From positions 90,354,245 through 90,418,244 of the forward strand of contig NC_134461.1 in the NCBI RefSeq assembly GCF_047948215.1: 64,000 nt of DNA, written 5' to 3'. The DNA comes from Lycorma delicatula (Eukaryota; Arthropoda; Insecta; Hemiptera; Fulgoridae). The translations under genes and the position numbers were made by a program. This document shows, piece by piece, positions 48,381 to 61,024 of this stretch (position 1 is the first letter of the stretch; every line of letters begins with the position of its first letter). The notes under the pieces are model-generated. The model was not told where the DNA came from. It was given only the letters and a program-made list of their open reading frames with translations, and ran no database searches.

Positions 48381-51300
48381 TTTAACTTTTTTTTTAAATT
48401 TAAATATATTGATTTATTAATAATTACTAACCTCTCATTGTAAAAAAAAAATTACGATGAATAATAATTCAATAATAACAACAGAAAAAAGTGAAAAAAT
48501 ATCCAAGTTTTTTAATGAAATAAAATTTGATGTACTTTTCACTTAAAAAAGAAATGTGTAAATATAATTTAATAGGCATACAAGAAAGTCATGTGTTGTC
48601 CACATCAGATTTTTTTAATTTCATGATGTGACATGTTTGTGCTATATTCATGTTCTTTTAGTATTGTTGATCTAACATCACAAAAGTGTTGAGTTTCTGG
48701 TTTGTTTCATGTAACACTCCATTTCAGATTTATATTTTTACATTATTATGGAAACATTAATGTAACACATAAAACACAATATCTGTGTTTATTGAACCTT
48801 AAAATTAGGGAAATACAAGGAATGAAATCAAAAGGATAAGGCTTCTGTAAACTAGCTTTACTAAAATCTTTGTATAGACTAGCTTTAGAATAAAGTACAC
48901 CCAATAATTAAATTAATTAGATTATTAAAGGTTACATTAACTGATAATGCATGTAATAATAAATTAATAACTTAAGAGTATGTAATCCCTTCTTTTACAG
49001 TTAATTACAGAAATCAAATTCATTGCTTACTTTTAAAAGTTTTAATCCTGCTATCTATAACATATTAAGTTTCAAAACTGATTATAGTATACTTTAAAAG
49101 GTGAAAATAACAAGAATATCATCTGTCTGCAAGCTAGAGCTTATGTTAAGAGAACAGAAACCTCTATTCAAAATCTGAATAAGCCTAGCATACATATATA
49201 CTTCATATAACTTTCACCCAAAAATATTGGATAGTACAGTTGAAACTTTAAAAGTCACACGTAATAGTTTACATGTAATATTATAGGTCATTAATTAAGT
49301 ATTCTATTTAATCAATAAATAAATCAATGTCATAAGATAAAGTATCAATCTCATAAAAATATTAACAGTGAATAGAGGAACTATTTTACCACTATGACAT
49401 TTAAAGGACCATACACCCTTACAAATCATTTTTATTTCTGGCATAATATTTTTACCTATGTAAAAGCATACTAACTTTTTTTGTCATGATGAAAATTAAT
49501 TACAGAAAGAAAAAGAAAATATTTAGGGTACCTCATGGAATCAATTCCATGATCAATTGAAAGAAAAGACAGCACTCTGTACAATTTAAAAGAAAGTTTT
49601 TGTCACGAGATGCACAAAAGGTTTTTTCTTGTAAAAGTAAGAGTAACTTCTTTAAAATAATCACTGGCAAGATAACAAAAACCATACAGATAATTCAAAA
49701 GTATAATTTATTTTACTAATGAAGCTACGAACATGGTACAGAACTTGGTAATTACAGATCTACATATTATTAAATATAATTTTAAAACAGCTTACCAAAT
49801 TCTAGTTTAATTTCCCCAAATGCTTTTGGCTATTTCTATTCTTCAAGAGGAATATAATTATGATTAAAATGATAAAACTATCATAATTAAATTACATATA
49901 TAAAAACTGATTGTCATTTTATTATTCATCCAAATGGACCATTTTATTATTATACCAAATGATGCCATGTTCAAAAAACTAGATCTACATATCTATAAAC
50001 AAGACATCCTTATGGTAGGCTAAATGAATATACAACTAGTTTTATTATTGCAACTTAATATAATTTTACAGTACATCCTCAGACATTAGGTGGTACATGA
50101 AAGCATGTTGTAGAGAATAAGTACTTTGTTTATAAAAGCTAAACAAAGGAAGACCTTACATAGAGAGTAGATTGCCTCTTTGTAATTACCAAATATCATG
50201 TACAGAAATAAATCAATGCTGCTTTTTAGAAGATAAATAGCAGTAATCTGCTTTGTGGTTTCTATCCCAGAAAGATAATTTAAAATGAAAAACCTGGATA
50301 AATAACAATTAATAATGTAAACATGAAGAGTCTCACCAATCAAGATTATTTCTAAAAGTGCAAGATAGATTTAAAAATAAACATAATACGGAATAGTATA
50401 ATTTAAAGTCATTCATGAAATAACTGATACAGAGGTAAAACACAGCCATCTCTGTATGACATATAGTCAAAGTATGTTGACAGGTTTTAAAAGAAAACAG
50501 CAATGTAAACAGTTTTCTTGACATACTTCATAACAAATTTTAGGTGCATGATTACTGGTAAATTAAAAATTGGCAGTTCATATTCTAAAAAGAATATAAA
50601 AAATCATCATTAAAGATATAGCTGTTTACCAAAAATGAAACTGTAACTGGTGGTTGATTCTGTAAATCATAGATATATACTATATATATTGTAAAACATA
50701 AGATATAACTAACTGCAGAAATATGCTTAAGAGACTTTTTTTTTCTTTGTTCACAAAATTGGATAAATTCCATTTAAGAAAAGAAATTCTGAGCTGTATT
50801 CATTCACATAAGACTTCTATAAATTTTATACAGTTCCTTTTTTTCTCACACTTGGCATAATGAATAAGATACTACTATAGAGATTAATGAAAATCAGTAT
50901 ATTTATATTAAAATTTCTCAATTAAAAAAAGCCCTTCATTAATGATTATAAAAAAAAAATAATATTACCATCCAAATCAAAATCTTGCTCTTTGTAAAAT
51001 TAATTTTTATATCTATCATTTAATTTCAGATCAGTACATCATAGTCAAACTGTATTTCTAATAGTTATTAGCATAATTAAAAAAGATCAACTACAATTCT
51101 GACCTTTATCTTCTATTTCCCATGAACTGGTTTAAAATATACACTCTTAATCAACACAATTAACTTAAATAGCCTAAATACATACAGTATGTTTAATCCT
51201 GTGTCTATTGACTTTCCAGTTCCTATAAATAGATATACATGTTACAGCAAAGGTCTTCATTTCTGATCTACCTAATTTAATTCTTTATTTCTATTAAACA

Positions 51301-52857
51301 CTACACAGTAAATATAAATTAAATATAACCACACCAATAATTAATTATATCACACTAATTCTTTTGAAACTTGGGAACATGTTGTTACCACTTGCCTTCC
51401 GAACAATAGCCTTTTTTCAAAACCAAACAGTCTAGTACTGTGTCCTTGGGTTGATAGATATCTTTAAGTCATCTATTAATTAACAAGATGTTCATTGTAA
51501 TATCTCATCTATAGTAAATTTCTGTTGCATCTTAGAAGTACTATACGATTTTTTCTCAAAGCCATATCTGCTTTTCAGAAAGAAAAACCTCCTCACATAT
51601 GGAGTGAGATAAACATACAAAGAGAATTGGTACAGCTGAGTAATAAGAAATGGCAGCAACATTTTGTAATGCATAGGCAAACCACTCTTGCAATTACAGT
51701 CTTTTATATCAAATTTTGTTTCAGAGAACCACAAAACTTTAAGATGATATTCCTTCTCGACCATATGACCTAATAATTACATTAACTTCAGTTTAAGATT
51801 AAACTGATAACGCAACAATTGATGATGTAAATTGAATATTAAAACAACTAGGGGGGAAAACAAATTAAATCATCATCTTATACTCAACCTTTCTATCAGA
51901 TTCTTCTTCAGTCTGGAAGGACTTGAGATCTTATTTACCATGAAGACTGGACTGTTAGTGATGTACCTATGTGGATAGATGGTAATACACTATTGTTCAT
52001 TATTATGTTTTTAGAATATTTAAAGTAGTGACATAAATGTTGAGTCGCTTTGCAAGAGGACGGACAGAATATTGATAGTTTACTTATCAGTAGTATTTGG
52101 CAAGTAAAAATTTACGCGTTAATGAATTCTTTTATTAAAATAAATACCTCTTCTTTAATTTACATTGAAATATAAAAGGAGAATAGAAGTAAAAGAAGTT
52201 AACAATATAGTTTTAGTTTTTTATTAATTTATAAGTTACTGTTTTTGAATATTAAATTTGGCCAAAGTCTGTTAGGTACTGTATGGAAGAGATAATAATA
52301 AATGACCATTAAACTCTTTGGAAAATCTAAGATAAAAAAATAGGTTTTGAAAAGAAAGGGAAACAGTATAGATCATGGATTGAATGACTAAAAAATATAC
52401 ACAGTTCTGAGAAAATCTGATCATACTGGCTTCAGTAAAAAAATAAATTCTGAGTTTGAATCATTGTGTAAGTAAGCCAAGTATTACACAAAAAAATTAT
52501 CATTTTTAAGAGTTATATTTTGAAAAACGTGGCTGACAATTCAGAAAATCTTTCATGTCATTATAACTTGATGGTTAAGAGTATACGGTAACTTACATGT
52601 ATTAAAAAAAATGTTATGATTATCAACAAACAAAGAACTGTTTTAAATAAACTTAATTTATTGCAATTTTATTAAGAAAGCTGGTAAAAGTAAGCCTAAC
52701 TAAATAAGCTAGTATGAAAAGTAAATTTTTACTATACTGAAACTTATCTTAAAAGGCCAAAAGATAACAAAACCAATCTCAGGAAAATAATTTATTGAAC
52801 ACTATAAATTACATTATAATTTTATTATAATATTCTGATGGAAAAGCACTTAATGCA
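48381..52857. other. No secure gene; long repeat-poor stretch
   Basis: A+T-rich with few recognisable repeats, possibly intron of a minus-strand gene. A minus-strand frame at 51492-51764 (90 residues, preceded by an AG) overlaps an 82-residue plus-strand frame. Neither matches a family I know, so neither is called. Confidence 0.35.
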
Positions 52858-53781
52858 TTGACCTTAAAAACACTTCTTCTTCTTCAAATGTGGTCGTTTT
52901 TTTTGCAATTTCTGCCTTCAGCTTGTAAAGTAATGATGCATAATACTGTCCTGTTATTGTTTTACCTTTTTGAAGATTATTGATAAACAAAATTCCGTTT
53001 CTATCCCAAAAAACAGTTGCCATCACCTTCCCGATGCAACTGTCTTTGCCTTTTTCAGAGCACGTTCACCCTTCACCCTTTGCAGTCCACGGTTTTGACT
53101 GTTTCATCTCAGAAGTGTAGTAGTGGATCCACGTTTCATCTACAGTTATGAATCAATGTAAGAATTCTGACTCTTTTGCTTAAATTGCTCTAGCAGAGCT
53201 TTGGAAATGTTCATTCGAATGAGATTTTGGTCCAAAGTGAACAAACACGGCACCCAACACGCAGATAGCTTAGGTATATCCAATTCTTCAGTTAATATAT
53301 GACAAACACATTCTTTCAATATATCCACAGCCTATGCTATCACTCTAACCTTAATGCATCAGTCATCCAGTACCATTTGGTGAACTTGTTCACCACTATA
53401 CAATATTGGTGTAGGTTACAGTTTTTGGCCATCCTGAACGCTCATCATCAACGGTATGACCATGTTTCAATTCAACTGCCATCTTTTCACAGTGGCAAAT
53501 GATGGAACAGAGTTCCTGTAAACAGCATCTAACTCGGTTTTAATTTGCATAGGTATATTGCTTTTCAAATGCAAGAATTTAATCACGGCATGACATTCAA
53601 TTTTTTCCATTTTCACAAAAACACTTGTAATTCAAATGATTATCAAACAGCTAAGCATCCAAAATGGCTGAAATTTTAGTTAGTACCTTTCAATGCATTC
53701 GTGAATATATTCCCTAACTTCTGTTGACGAGTGCTGCCACCATCTTCATGTTGAGGGTCAAAACTTTTCAGACAACCCTCA
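52858..53781 (-). mobile_element. Mariner truncated at its 3' end
   Basis: On the minus strand the element begins near 53781 with TGAGGGTTGTCTGAAAAGTT, a typical mariner left terminus. It continues through a 170-bp leader into the transposase (ATG at 53610) and breaks off near 52860, before the second catalytic Asp. No right terminus was found. Confidence 0.87.
52860..53610 (-). pseudogene. Mariner transposase, N-terminal two thirds
   Basis: It starts MEKIECHAVIKFLHLK, with YRNSVPSFATVKRW in the helix-turn-helix. The linker region is deleted and shifted. An open stretch (53146-53328) reads DILKECVCHILTEELDIPKL and LSACWVPCLFTLDQNL. VDETWIHYYTSEMKQSKPWT (about 53085-53145) contains the first catalytic Asp. 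Sequence ends after KKRPHLKKKK, just where VLFHQDNAP-type sequence with the second Asp would begin in family members. Truncated, with several stops and shifts. Confidence 0.9.
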
Positions 53782-54084
53782 TATATTACAGCTGGATTGT
53801 AAACACTGAAGTTTTGAGAAAAACGGGAAGCAAACAAAAATGTTTTATTGGAACCAGTTAAGAACAGACAGCTTTACATCCTGGTCTTACAGTACAAGGG
53901 ACAAGATATATTTTCTACAAGCGATAATGCAAGAAAAGATCGAAGGAAGGAGAAGTGTAGGAAATAGAAGAATATTATAACTGAGTAATCTAAGACAGTG
54001 GTTCATATATTTATTATGAAACTTGTTCTCACATGGACAAGCAGTACATTTTTAATTCTAAAATCAAAAATGCAATGGTAACAT
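53782..54084. other. No gene seen
   Basis: About 300 bp of A+T-rich sequence between the mariner and the LINE 3' end. Nothing recognised. Confidence 0.4.
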
Positions 54085-55250
54085 CCATTTTTTTTTCTCC
54101 TGGACCCACAACAAAATGTTAACAGTGCAGAGACACAATATTACTATAAGAAAGAATTTACCTTACGAACGCCAAACATAAAAATTAAATAACAGTAATA
54201 TAAAACAAATAAAATCAACAATTAAAATTGCAATATCATAACAAAAGTATTAAAAATCTAATTTAAAACAACAAATTTATCATCTGGCATATGCCAAATA
54301 AAACCATAATAAAAAATAATATTAAATATTTAACTTAAAACAACAAAATTGCCATCTGGTATATGCTAAACAGCATAAATGGATGAAACATATTAAAATA
54401 ATAATCAAATATTTATAAAGATTCACAACCTTAAGAAATAGTAAGACATTTGATATACATCGTCATATTAGGATGTCAAATATTCAATGTTTTAACATCC
54501 TAAAATATTTTGGATGTTAGTCCCAAATTTAAATTTCTGATGTAATGCTGCATAACAACAGACACAGTTCACAAGGTTGTGTATACTATTAGTTGGCAGT
54601 CGCAGTGAACCCAGAGTGCATTGGTCTGTGTAATGAGATGTCTATAAGCGAGTCCAGTGTGTCCTTTTTGCAAACAGCAAATAATAACCTCCTCTTGATG
54701 ATTATTCCTGCATGAAGAGCTCCACGGTGACATAGTGCTCTTAACTGGATGAAGTTTATTGTTGATGGTAGCATTCCATTCACTTTGCCACTCATCATGA
54801 ATTGTCCTCTTCAGAAAAGAAAATATCATCTGAAATAACACGATTAATGAAAGGAGGTTGCAAATAAGCCTCTTTTACTGTACTACCAGTCCACTCACTG
54901 CCTAAAATTCCAAAATGGCTGGTGATCCAGAAGAAGCTCACTTTTGTGTAATGCTGTCATATTGGAAATAATAAACTGTATCTCACAGACAACAGGGTGT
55001 CTGGAGTATACTTCGCTAATCGCCTGCAAGGTACTCATGGAATCTCAACAGACAAGAATGTGTTAATATGTTGGGCTAGTTATATTTAAAACCTTATTAG
55101 TAGCACACAGCTCCACCATGAAAACACTGACAATGCTGGGAAGGCCAAACATGTATGTTCCATTACCAACCATAAAAGCACAAACAACAGAATTACAATG
55201 ATCTCTGATGAAGAAACAGAACTTGAAGATGATTATTAACCTAATATATT
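54085..55250 (-). mobile_element. 5'-truncated LINE: RNase H domain and 3' UTR
   Basis: Minus strand from right to left: decayed RNase H sequence (FPALSVF..., FFWITSHFGILGSEWTGSTV), then an open stretch (54841-54569) with DEWQSEWNATINNKL, SSCRNNHQEEVIICCLQKGHT and WVHCDCQLI. That order (RNase H, WQ..W, R..EV...R.GHT, C-x2-C) is the end of Jockey/I-type LINE polyproteins. The 3' UTR contains two versions of a ~75-bp unit (CATATACCAGATGGCAATTT and CATATGCCAGATGATAAATT) and ends in a short A-run at about 54092-54085. The reverse transcriptase and endonuclease are missing. Confidence 0.85.
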
Positions 55251-55321
55251 TAATTTTGCTACATCACAATTTTAATGAAATAATGCTAATTTCTCTGAAA
55301 ATTGAGTAATAAATTGTCATG

Positions 55322-55329
55322 CTCTAAGT
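55322..55329. repeat. 8-bp target-site duplication, left (hAT)
   Basis: CTCTAAGT, repeated exactly at 58807-58814 on the other side of the hAT element. Confidence 0.95.
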
Positions 55330-56509
55330 CATTGATTCCCAAAGTGGTCCAGGTAGACCCCCAGGGGTCCACGGTTGACTCGACGGGGGTCTACGTTGGC
55401 GCGACAAAAAAATGGGGGTTCACAATTCGTAAGCGGGGGTCCATGAAAATTCATCTGGTTTCGATAGTGAAGAACTAAAATGTTGGCTTGACTTTGCATA
55501 TCAATCTAGGCAGATAATGTTTTGCGAAGCTCAGCGACTGTTACTTGTAAAAACTTGCATATTCCATATTCAGTACAACGAACGTGTCGAGACTTGCAAA
55601 GTGCCGCCGCTGCCGTCCGCATCGCTTGTTCAGACATGCAAAAGGATGAAATACGACTTGTGGTGTGTGTGCTAGCAATCTTGCATGAACTTGTTTGATT
55701 CTTCACTAATATAAATACGATTGCCAAGGATAAACGTTACTCATTTGTTTCCGGAATTTCGAAAAGAAAAGTAAAGTGAATAGATGTTAGCGTTTGCCAG
55801 TGTCGGAAAAAGTAGTAAGTACTTACCTGCTTTTTTGTTATACTTACTTTTATTTTATTTATTGTTTATTTATTTATTTGAAAATTTATTGTACACGTCA
55901 GTAAACAAAAGAATGCACAAATTACAAAAAATACGTAGGTACAAAAGGCGAGGCTTATTCCTAAAAGAAATCTCTTCCGTTTAAGGATTTATTAATTTTT
56001 GGTCTAACTTTTTTTTCAGATATATAAAAAAAACTATTGGAATCGACTTAAAAACTGATCCTGAACATACCATTTCCCGGTTGTAACTCTTATTCTGTAA
56101 CACGTATATTTTCATAAATTGTACCTGTCTTTACATACTCGTAACGTGCATCAAAGTAATAATTAAATGATTAAAATCGGAGAATTGTGATATCAAAATA
56201 TTGGTTATTTAAAAGTATTTTCTATAGAATTTACAGAAATATATCAAAATATAATTAATGAAAAAATGTTTTACATCACATTAAAATCGGTTCAGCCATT
56301 TTCATAAAACTTTATTATGGATCTTACAGATTTATTGCTTTTAATAATTAGAATCAGTTTGCCACTGGTACTTTATTTCATTGCAATAATTATTATTGTT
56401 AAATAATTATTATTCTGTTAAAATAGTCATATCCTGTTAAGTAACACCGCCTTGAGATTACTAAAACAAATTTTTTTTTTTATTTACTGGTAGGTAACTG
56501 ATACGAAAC

Positions 56510-58271
56510 ATGGCTGAATCTAAGAAGAAATGTTGACTGTACAGTGTTGATTATTTAAAATTTGGATTTCTTTCATCAAAGGCAGACAAGCAATTGCCTA
56601 TATGCCTTTTGTGCAGCAAAATTTTGAGCAATGACTCTATGAAACCATCAAAGCTCAAAGATCATCTAAGAAGGTGTCATCCTGATAAAATAGATAAAGA
56701 TTTGAAATATTTTCAAACATTGAAGGAAAAATATGAAAAGAGACCTACTGTGCACAGTATGTTCGCTTCAACATCTGAAAGTAACGATGATGGCTTCCGG
56801 GCATCGTACAATATTTCATTACTTATAGCGAAATCTGGAAAACTGCACACCATTGGAGAACAGTTAATTTTACCCGCTGTTGAAGAGGTTTTAAAAACTG
56901 TTTTGCATAAATCTCCCTTTGAATACTCAAAAGAATTCTTTTGAGTAACAACACTGTACAAAGACGTATTGATGAAATGAGCTCTGATATTGAAAGTTTC
57001 TTGTGTAATTATCTGCAAACAACTCATCTTTCTATTCAACTGGACGAGTCAACTTTACCTGGTAATGAAGCATTATTATTGGCATAAGTTCGATTTGTTA
57101 TGGACGAAGAAATTCATGAAAAGCTACTATTCGCGAAAACTATGGAGACGGACACTAAAGGTGAATCAATATTTAATGTCCTGAGTGATTTTTTGAACGA
57201 AAGATCAATTCCATTCACAAACGTTATTTCGGTGGCAACAGATGGAGCTCCTGCCATGGTCGGGCAATATCGTGGGTTTATAAGCCATCTTAAAAGAATT
57301 ATACCACAGGTAATTGCAATTCACTGTGTCATCCACCGACAACACCTAGTAGCGAAAAATCTGAGTGATAGATTGCACCAATCGCTTCAACTTGTAATTA
57401 ATGCTGTTAACAAGATAAGAAGCAATGCATTGAATACGCGTTTATTTGCCCAATTGTGCGATGAATATGATGAAGGCTTCCAACGATTGCTCTTACATAC
57501 TGAAGTACGCTGGTTGTCGAAAGGTGCATGTTTAACAAGATTTTACTCACTTTTGAATCAGTTTTAGAGTTTCTGGAAGGTAAAGATTCAGATTTAAAAG
57601 AAAACCTGATCACTTTGAAAGCTGAAATCGCGTATTTGACAATTTTTTCAAAAAATTTAATGACATTAACTTACAATTACAAGGGGACAGTCTCAATTTA
57701 ATAAAAACAAAGGGTGTAATTTCAGCTTTTCTTGGAAAATTGAAATTTATGAAGCAAAATATTAGTCGGCATGTATTTTCCCAGTTTCAAACTTGTCACA
57801 GGTAGAATGCCTTGATGAGGATATTCAGATATACGTTCAACATTTAATTGCCCTGCATGATGACTTCAAAATCAGATTTGAAGATATTCTGACGATGGAA
57901 ATACCACCATGGATCATAAATTCATTTCATGAAACGGAAGTGGAGAATGTGGAATGTGATATTACAAGAGGAGCTACTTGAGCTTAGCACTAATGAGGAG
58001 GTGAAGGTGAAATTTAAAAGAGGGTATCAAACATTTTGGCTGCAGGCAGAAATACCAGAAAAATATCATGGACTGTGGGGAATTGCGAGAAAGCTTTTGA
58101 TAGTGTTTCCCTTGTCATATCTTGTAGAAAAAAGTTTTAGTGTAGTTACAAACCTTTTATCAAGGAGCAGATTCAATATCACAGAACGGGGAGATGCGCT
58201 TATTCCTAACAAAACTGAAGCCAAATATTGATAATTTGCTGTCAATCCATCAAGTACATCCCTCCCATTAA
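56510..58271 (+). pseudogene. hAT transposase with BED zinc finger (ZBED5/FAM200-like), broken
   Basis: It starts MAESKKKC with a TGA at codon 9, compatible with CGA to TGA decay. A BED-type zinc finger follows: CLLCSKI (56597) then HLRRCH (56665). An open frame runs to LPAVEEVLKTV, then a shift near 56910-56940. After it come IQLDESTL (first acidic motif), a second frame (57100-57567) with VATDGAPAMVGQYRGF and HCVIHRQHLVAKNL, and EVRWLSKG. Further shifts precede the C-terminal hAT dimerisation domain (FPLSYLVEKSFSVVTNLL, about 58110-58160). The end reads LRLFLTKLKPNID-like to a TAA at 58271. At least five inactivating changes; expected intact length is close to 590 residues. Confidence 0.92.
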
Positions 58272-58482
58272 AATTGTAACTATTTTGTGATTGTCATTGT
58301 AGAAGTTACATTACGTTTAATTTTAATTACATTACGACAATTTTATTATATTACATTGCAATATGATAACAATAATAATTAATAGTGTAATGATTACATA
58401 TTTGAATAAATGCAACACAAAAATATACTATTTTTCTTTTGCTTTTTACCACTCTGAATGGGAAGTTTTCTAAATAAAATAA

Positions 58483-58627
58483 GTGAGAATTGATTGCTTT
58501 CTTGTGCTGTGAGTAGATGTCAAAAATGTAAAGTTGGATGGAAGCATTTTTTTTGATCGGCCAACTTTACTTTTTTGACATCCACTTGCAGCACAGTCAG
58601 TTAAAAATTAACCAATCAATTCTCACT
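58483..58627. repeat. 145-nt hairpin in the hAT 3' region
   Basis: GTGAGAATTGATTG at 58483 pairs with CAATCAATTCTCAC ending at 58627. Inner segments TGCTGTGAGTAGATGTCAAAA and GTAAAGTTGG pair with TTTTGACATCCACTTGCAGCA and CCAACTTTAC. The loop is about 25 nt. It lies after the transposase stop and inside the element. Confidence 0.9.
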
Positions 58628-58806
58628 TTTTTTTCAGAAGCTGTTAGTTCGTGGAACTCAGCCGTAACGCAAATTTTCATAGTTAGATCTAATTATCACA
58701 TTTTCCGTCGACTGGAAATATGGTAGAAATGTAGCTGCAGGGGGTCCACCGGAACCAGCAAAATTTTGAAAGTGGTCTATGAGCAAAATAAGTTTGGGAA
58801 CCTCTG

Positions 58807-58814
58807 CTCTAAGT
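58807..58814. repeat. 8-bp target-site duplication, right (hAT)
   Basis: CTCTAAGT, exact match to 55322-55329. Confidence 0.95.
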
Positions 58815-59335
58815 TTTTGATGAATGGTATATCAATAAATATCCTTCACTCAACATTCATTATGTTATCTTCACTTATACAATTCAGTCAATGAAAATAT
58901 GTGCAAATATGAATATATATTATAGGTATATAGGTTAGATTTTTTTCTTTTTCCTATAGAAAAATTTGATCCCTAGGTAAATCAAGAAAGACCAACAATA
59001 TTGATGAAGCAATATTAAAGAACTGACCTTTAGCTTTAAGGGAGAATTTACAACAGTTAACATTATTTTGACTAAGTTTCATAATTTACAGCATCATACA
59101 GTTACATGCAAATTAATACGAACATAGGGAATTTTATTTATTTCTATTTTGTGGTTACACTGCTTGACTACACCCAATTTTTAAGTTGTCTGTGTAATGT
59201 GAAGTTATTATTATTTGGTTGTTTAGCAATTTTCATGTTATAAATAGTGTTTTGTGAAAGTTTATTTAATTTTTTGTTCGAAAATTGTTTCTCTTTCTGA
59301 GAATACCAGTATAATAGAATGACAAATGGCTTCTG
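58815..59335. other. No gene seen
   Basis: A+T-rich DNA; its right part may be the leader of the Tc1 remnant. No inverted terminus could be fixed. Confidence 0.4.
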
Positions 59336-59369
59336 AGTACGGTGTTGGTCTAATGACAGAAAATGCAAG

Positions 59370-60220
59370 TTTAGAATAATTTAAAGAAATTTTTCATCCT
59401 AAAGGAAAGGCAATTATGACCTTCCCTTTAAAAGAAAAGGTACTCCAACACAGGATTGGTTATTAGTAAGAAAAAGCAAACTTAATCCAAAAGTTATCAG
59501 CTGTGGACTTAAATCGAGAATTAGCAGCAAGTCTAACAGATTTACACATGATAATTGTTAAGACCTCTTCAAGCAGGATGTAATACTCATTGACCCACTA
59601 AAAAGCAGCTTTTAATACTAGCAATGTGCAAAAGAAGACTCTTATGGGCCAAAGCACATGCTACCTGCAACAAAGAGGACTGTAAAAATGCTATGTTTTT
59701 TGATGAGTCACATTTTTATGTTCAGGGATAATAGATTCCATTTGCTAGAAAAACATCAGATAAAAACACATCACCAGCTCATATCTATCATCAGTTAAAC
59801 ATCCTCAAAAAAATTTATTGGGGATTGTTTCACATTTGAGCCCTCGCTCATTACTTCCAGTAGATATGTTGAAAAGCAATGGAAATATCAATACTTTGAA
59901 GGAAAGATTGTGATACAACTTCAAAAAAAATTCTCACAAGGTAAGAGTATTCCAATAAAATTTGGCACCATGCCATGCTGCAAAAAAGTGGAAAACTTTT
60001 TCAAAGAACGAAACGTTAAAGTGCTCCTGTGGCCAGGCAATTCCCTAGATTTAAACCCAATTGAATATCTTTGGGCAATAGGCAAAAAATGACTCACAAA
60101 GTAGGTTGTACCACAAAAATTTAACTCTAGTTTCATGATCAAGAAGTCAAAAAAATGTGTAGTTCACTTGTTGAATTGATGCAAATCATTTAAGTGAAGT
60201 GATTAAGAATAAAGAAGAGC
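59370..60220 (+). pseudogene. Tc1-like transposase (DD34E type), decayed
   Basis: Frames joined by eye give a Tc1 layout: KKQLL-like and RRLLWAKAHATCNKEDCKNA around 59600-59695, then MFFDESHFYVQG with the first Asp (about 59693-59728). NLAPCHAAKKVENFFKERNV begins at 59959, with Asn where the second Asp is expected. VLLWPGNSLDLNPIEYLWA contains the Glu at 60063-60065. The 101 bases between the Asn and Glu codons are one short of 34 codons, so a DD34E spacing with a 1-base deletion. The end degrades to VIKNKEEQ, where a SINE interrupts. Several stops; inactive. Confidence 0.85.
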
Positions 60221-60400
60221 AATTTTTTTTTTTTGCTTGATGAAATTCACTACAGAAACTAGAAGCTTGTTTGGAGGAATATGAAATGTAATTTTTATAG
60301 CATATGAAAAATGCCAAGCCTGACCAGGATTCGAACCCGGGTCCTCTAGATGAAAGGCCGAGATGCTACCACTCAAATGTGCAAAGGCAGAAGATATCTC
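60221..60400 (-). mobile_element. Second SINE family, tRNA-Glu-like head
   Basis: On the minus strand the head reads GAGTGGTAGCATCTCGGCCT, then GAGGACCCGGGTTCGAATCC, with a B box GGTTCGAATCC and an arrangement close to tRNA-Glu. A body of about 100 bp follows (GGCTTGGCATTTTTCATATGC region) and an A-run at 60234-60223. It has inserted at the 3' end of the Tc1 remnant. The exact head end and target duplication are unclear. It is not a functional tRNA gene, because the acceptor stem is not closed. Confidence 0.8.
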
Positions 60401-61018
60401 ATGTAATGTTTTTATTGTTGTGGTTGGTACTCTAGTTTCAAGAGAAAAACCATAAATCAATCAAGCTCTATTCATTCAACTTGAGTTTAACGAAACTAAT
60501 ACGATTGTATACCATACGAACTTCTTTATTCAGTGGTTAATAAGATGATTATAAGCAAATGCTCTTCCATAAAAAACAAGTTCTTGAACTTTATTTATAA
60601 TTTAATTTCTTTTCAAAATATCCATTTTACTCTTAATAGTCAAGTTCTAATCATTACATGTTCGGTGATAGCTTATACTAAAAATATTCAAACAGTACAC
60701 AAATGTATGCTAACATATTTTTACATTTTTATTTAGAATCAAATATGAATTTCAATAATTTGCTAAGTAAAACAACAATAATAATAATTTAATATATAAT
60801 TATCCAAAAATTGATAATTATTACATATATTTCCTCAGCAGGTGACACTACCATATATTTCATGCAAATCTCAGCAAGGAAAATAAAAGACTGGAAAAAT
60901 GGACTATAAGTGGGAAAAATCCCAGTTTAGAGAATGATATTGATGGAATTTTATTTAATGAACTTCTCAACCCTAGGAAAGATAAAACTAAAACAAAATG
61001 ATGTATTATTAATAAACA
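60401..61018. other. No gene seen
   Basis: A+T-rich DNA beyond the 3' end of the minus-strand gene. Nothing recognised. Confidence 0.4.
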
Positions 61019-61024
61019 TTTATT
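61019..61024 (-). terminator. AATAAA polyadenylation signal, minus strand
   Basis: A canonical AATAAA hexamer lies 133 bases downstream of the TAA stop at 61157-61159, giving a short 3' UTR for the exon above it. Confidence 0.55.

Larger units (their letters stand above)
55330..58806 (+). mobile_element. Complete hAT element, 3,477 bp
   Basis: The termini are CATTGATTCCCAAAGTGG and, inwards from the right, CAGAGGTTCCCAAACTTATT, a hAT-type imperfect inverted pair. A perfect 8-bp duplication (CTCTAAGT) flanks them, the size expected for hAT transposition. Subterminal G-rich stretches (GGGGGTCTACG, GGGGGTCCA) lie at both ends. About 1.2 kb precedes the transposase, more than needed, and includes a G+C-richer patch at 55590-55640. 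The transposase is broken, so it could move only with help in trans. Confidence 0.96.

Noticed and set aside
51492..51773. Overlapping open frames on both strands (90 and 82 residues)
   Set aside because: Neither resembles a known protein, there are no convincing donor sites, and the two overlap antisense; chance is likelier.
55506..55727. 73-residue minus-strand frame in the hAT 5' region
   Set aside because: It lies antisense in the non-coding 5' part of the element, with no domain or partner; probably chance in a G+C-richer patch.
60320..60395. tRNA gene on the minus strand
   Set aside because: The B box and Glu-like arm are clear, but the acceptor stem is not closed and a poly(A)-tailed body follows, so it is a SINE head.
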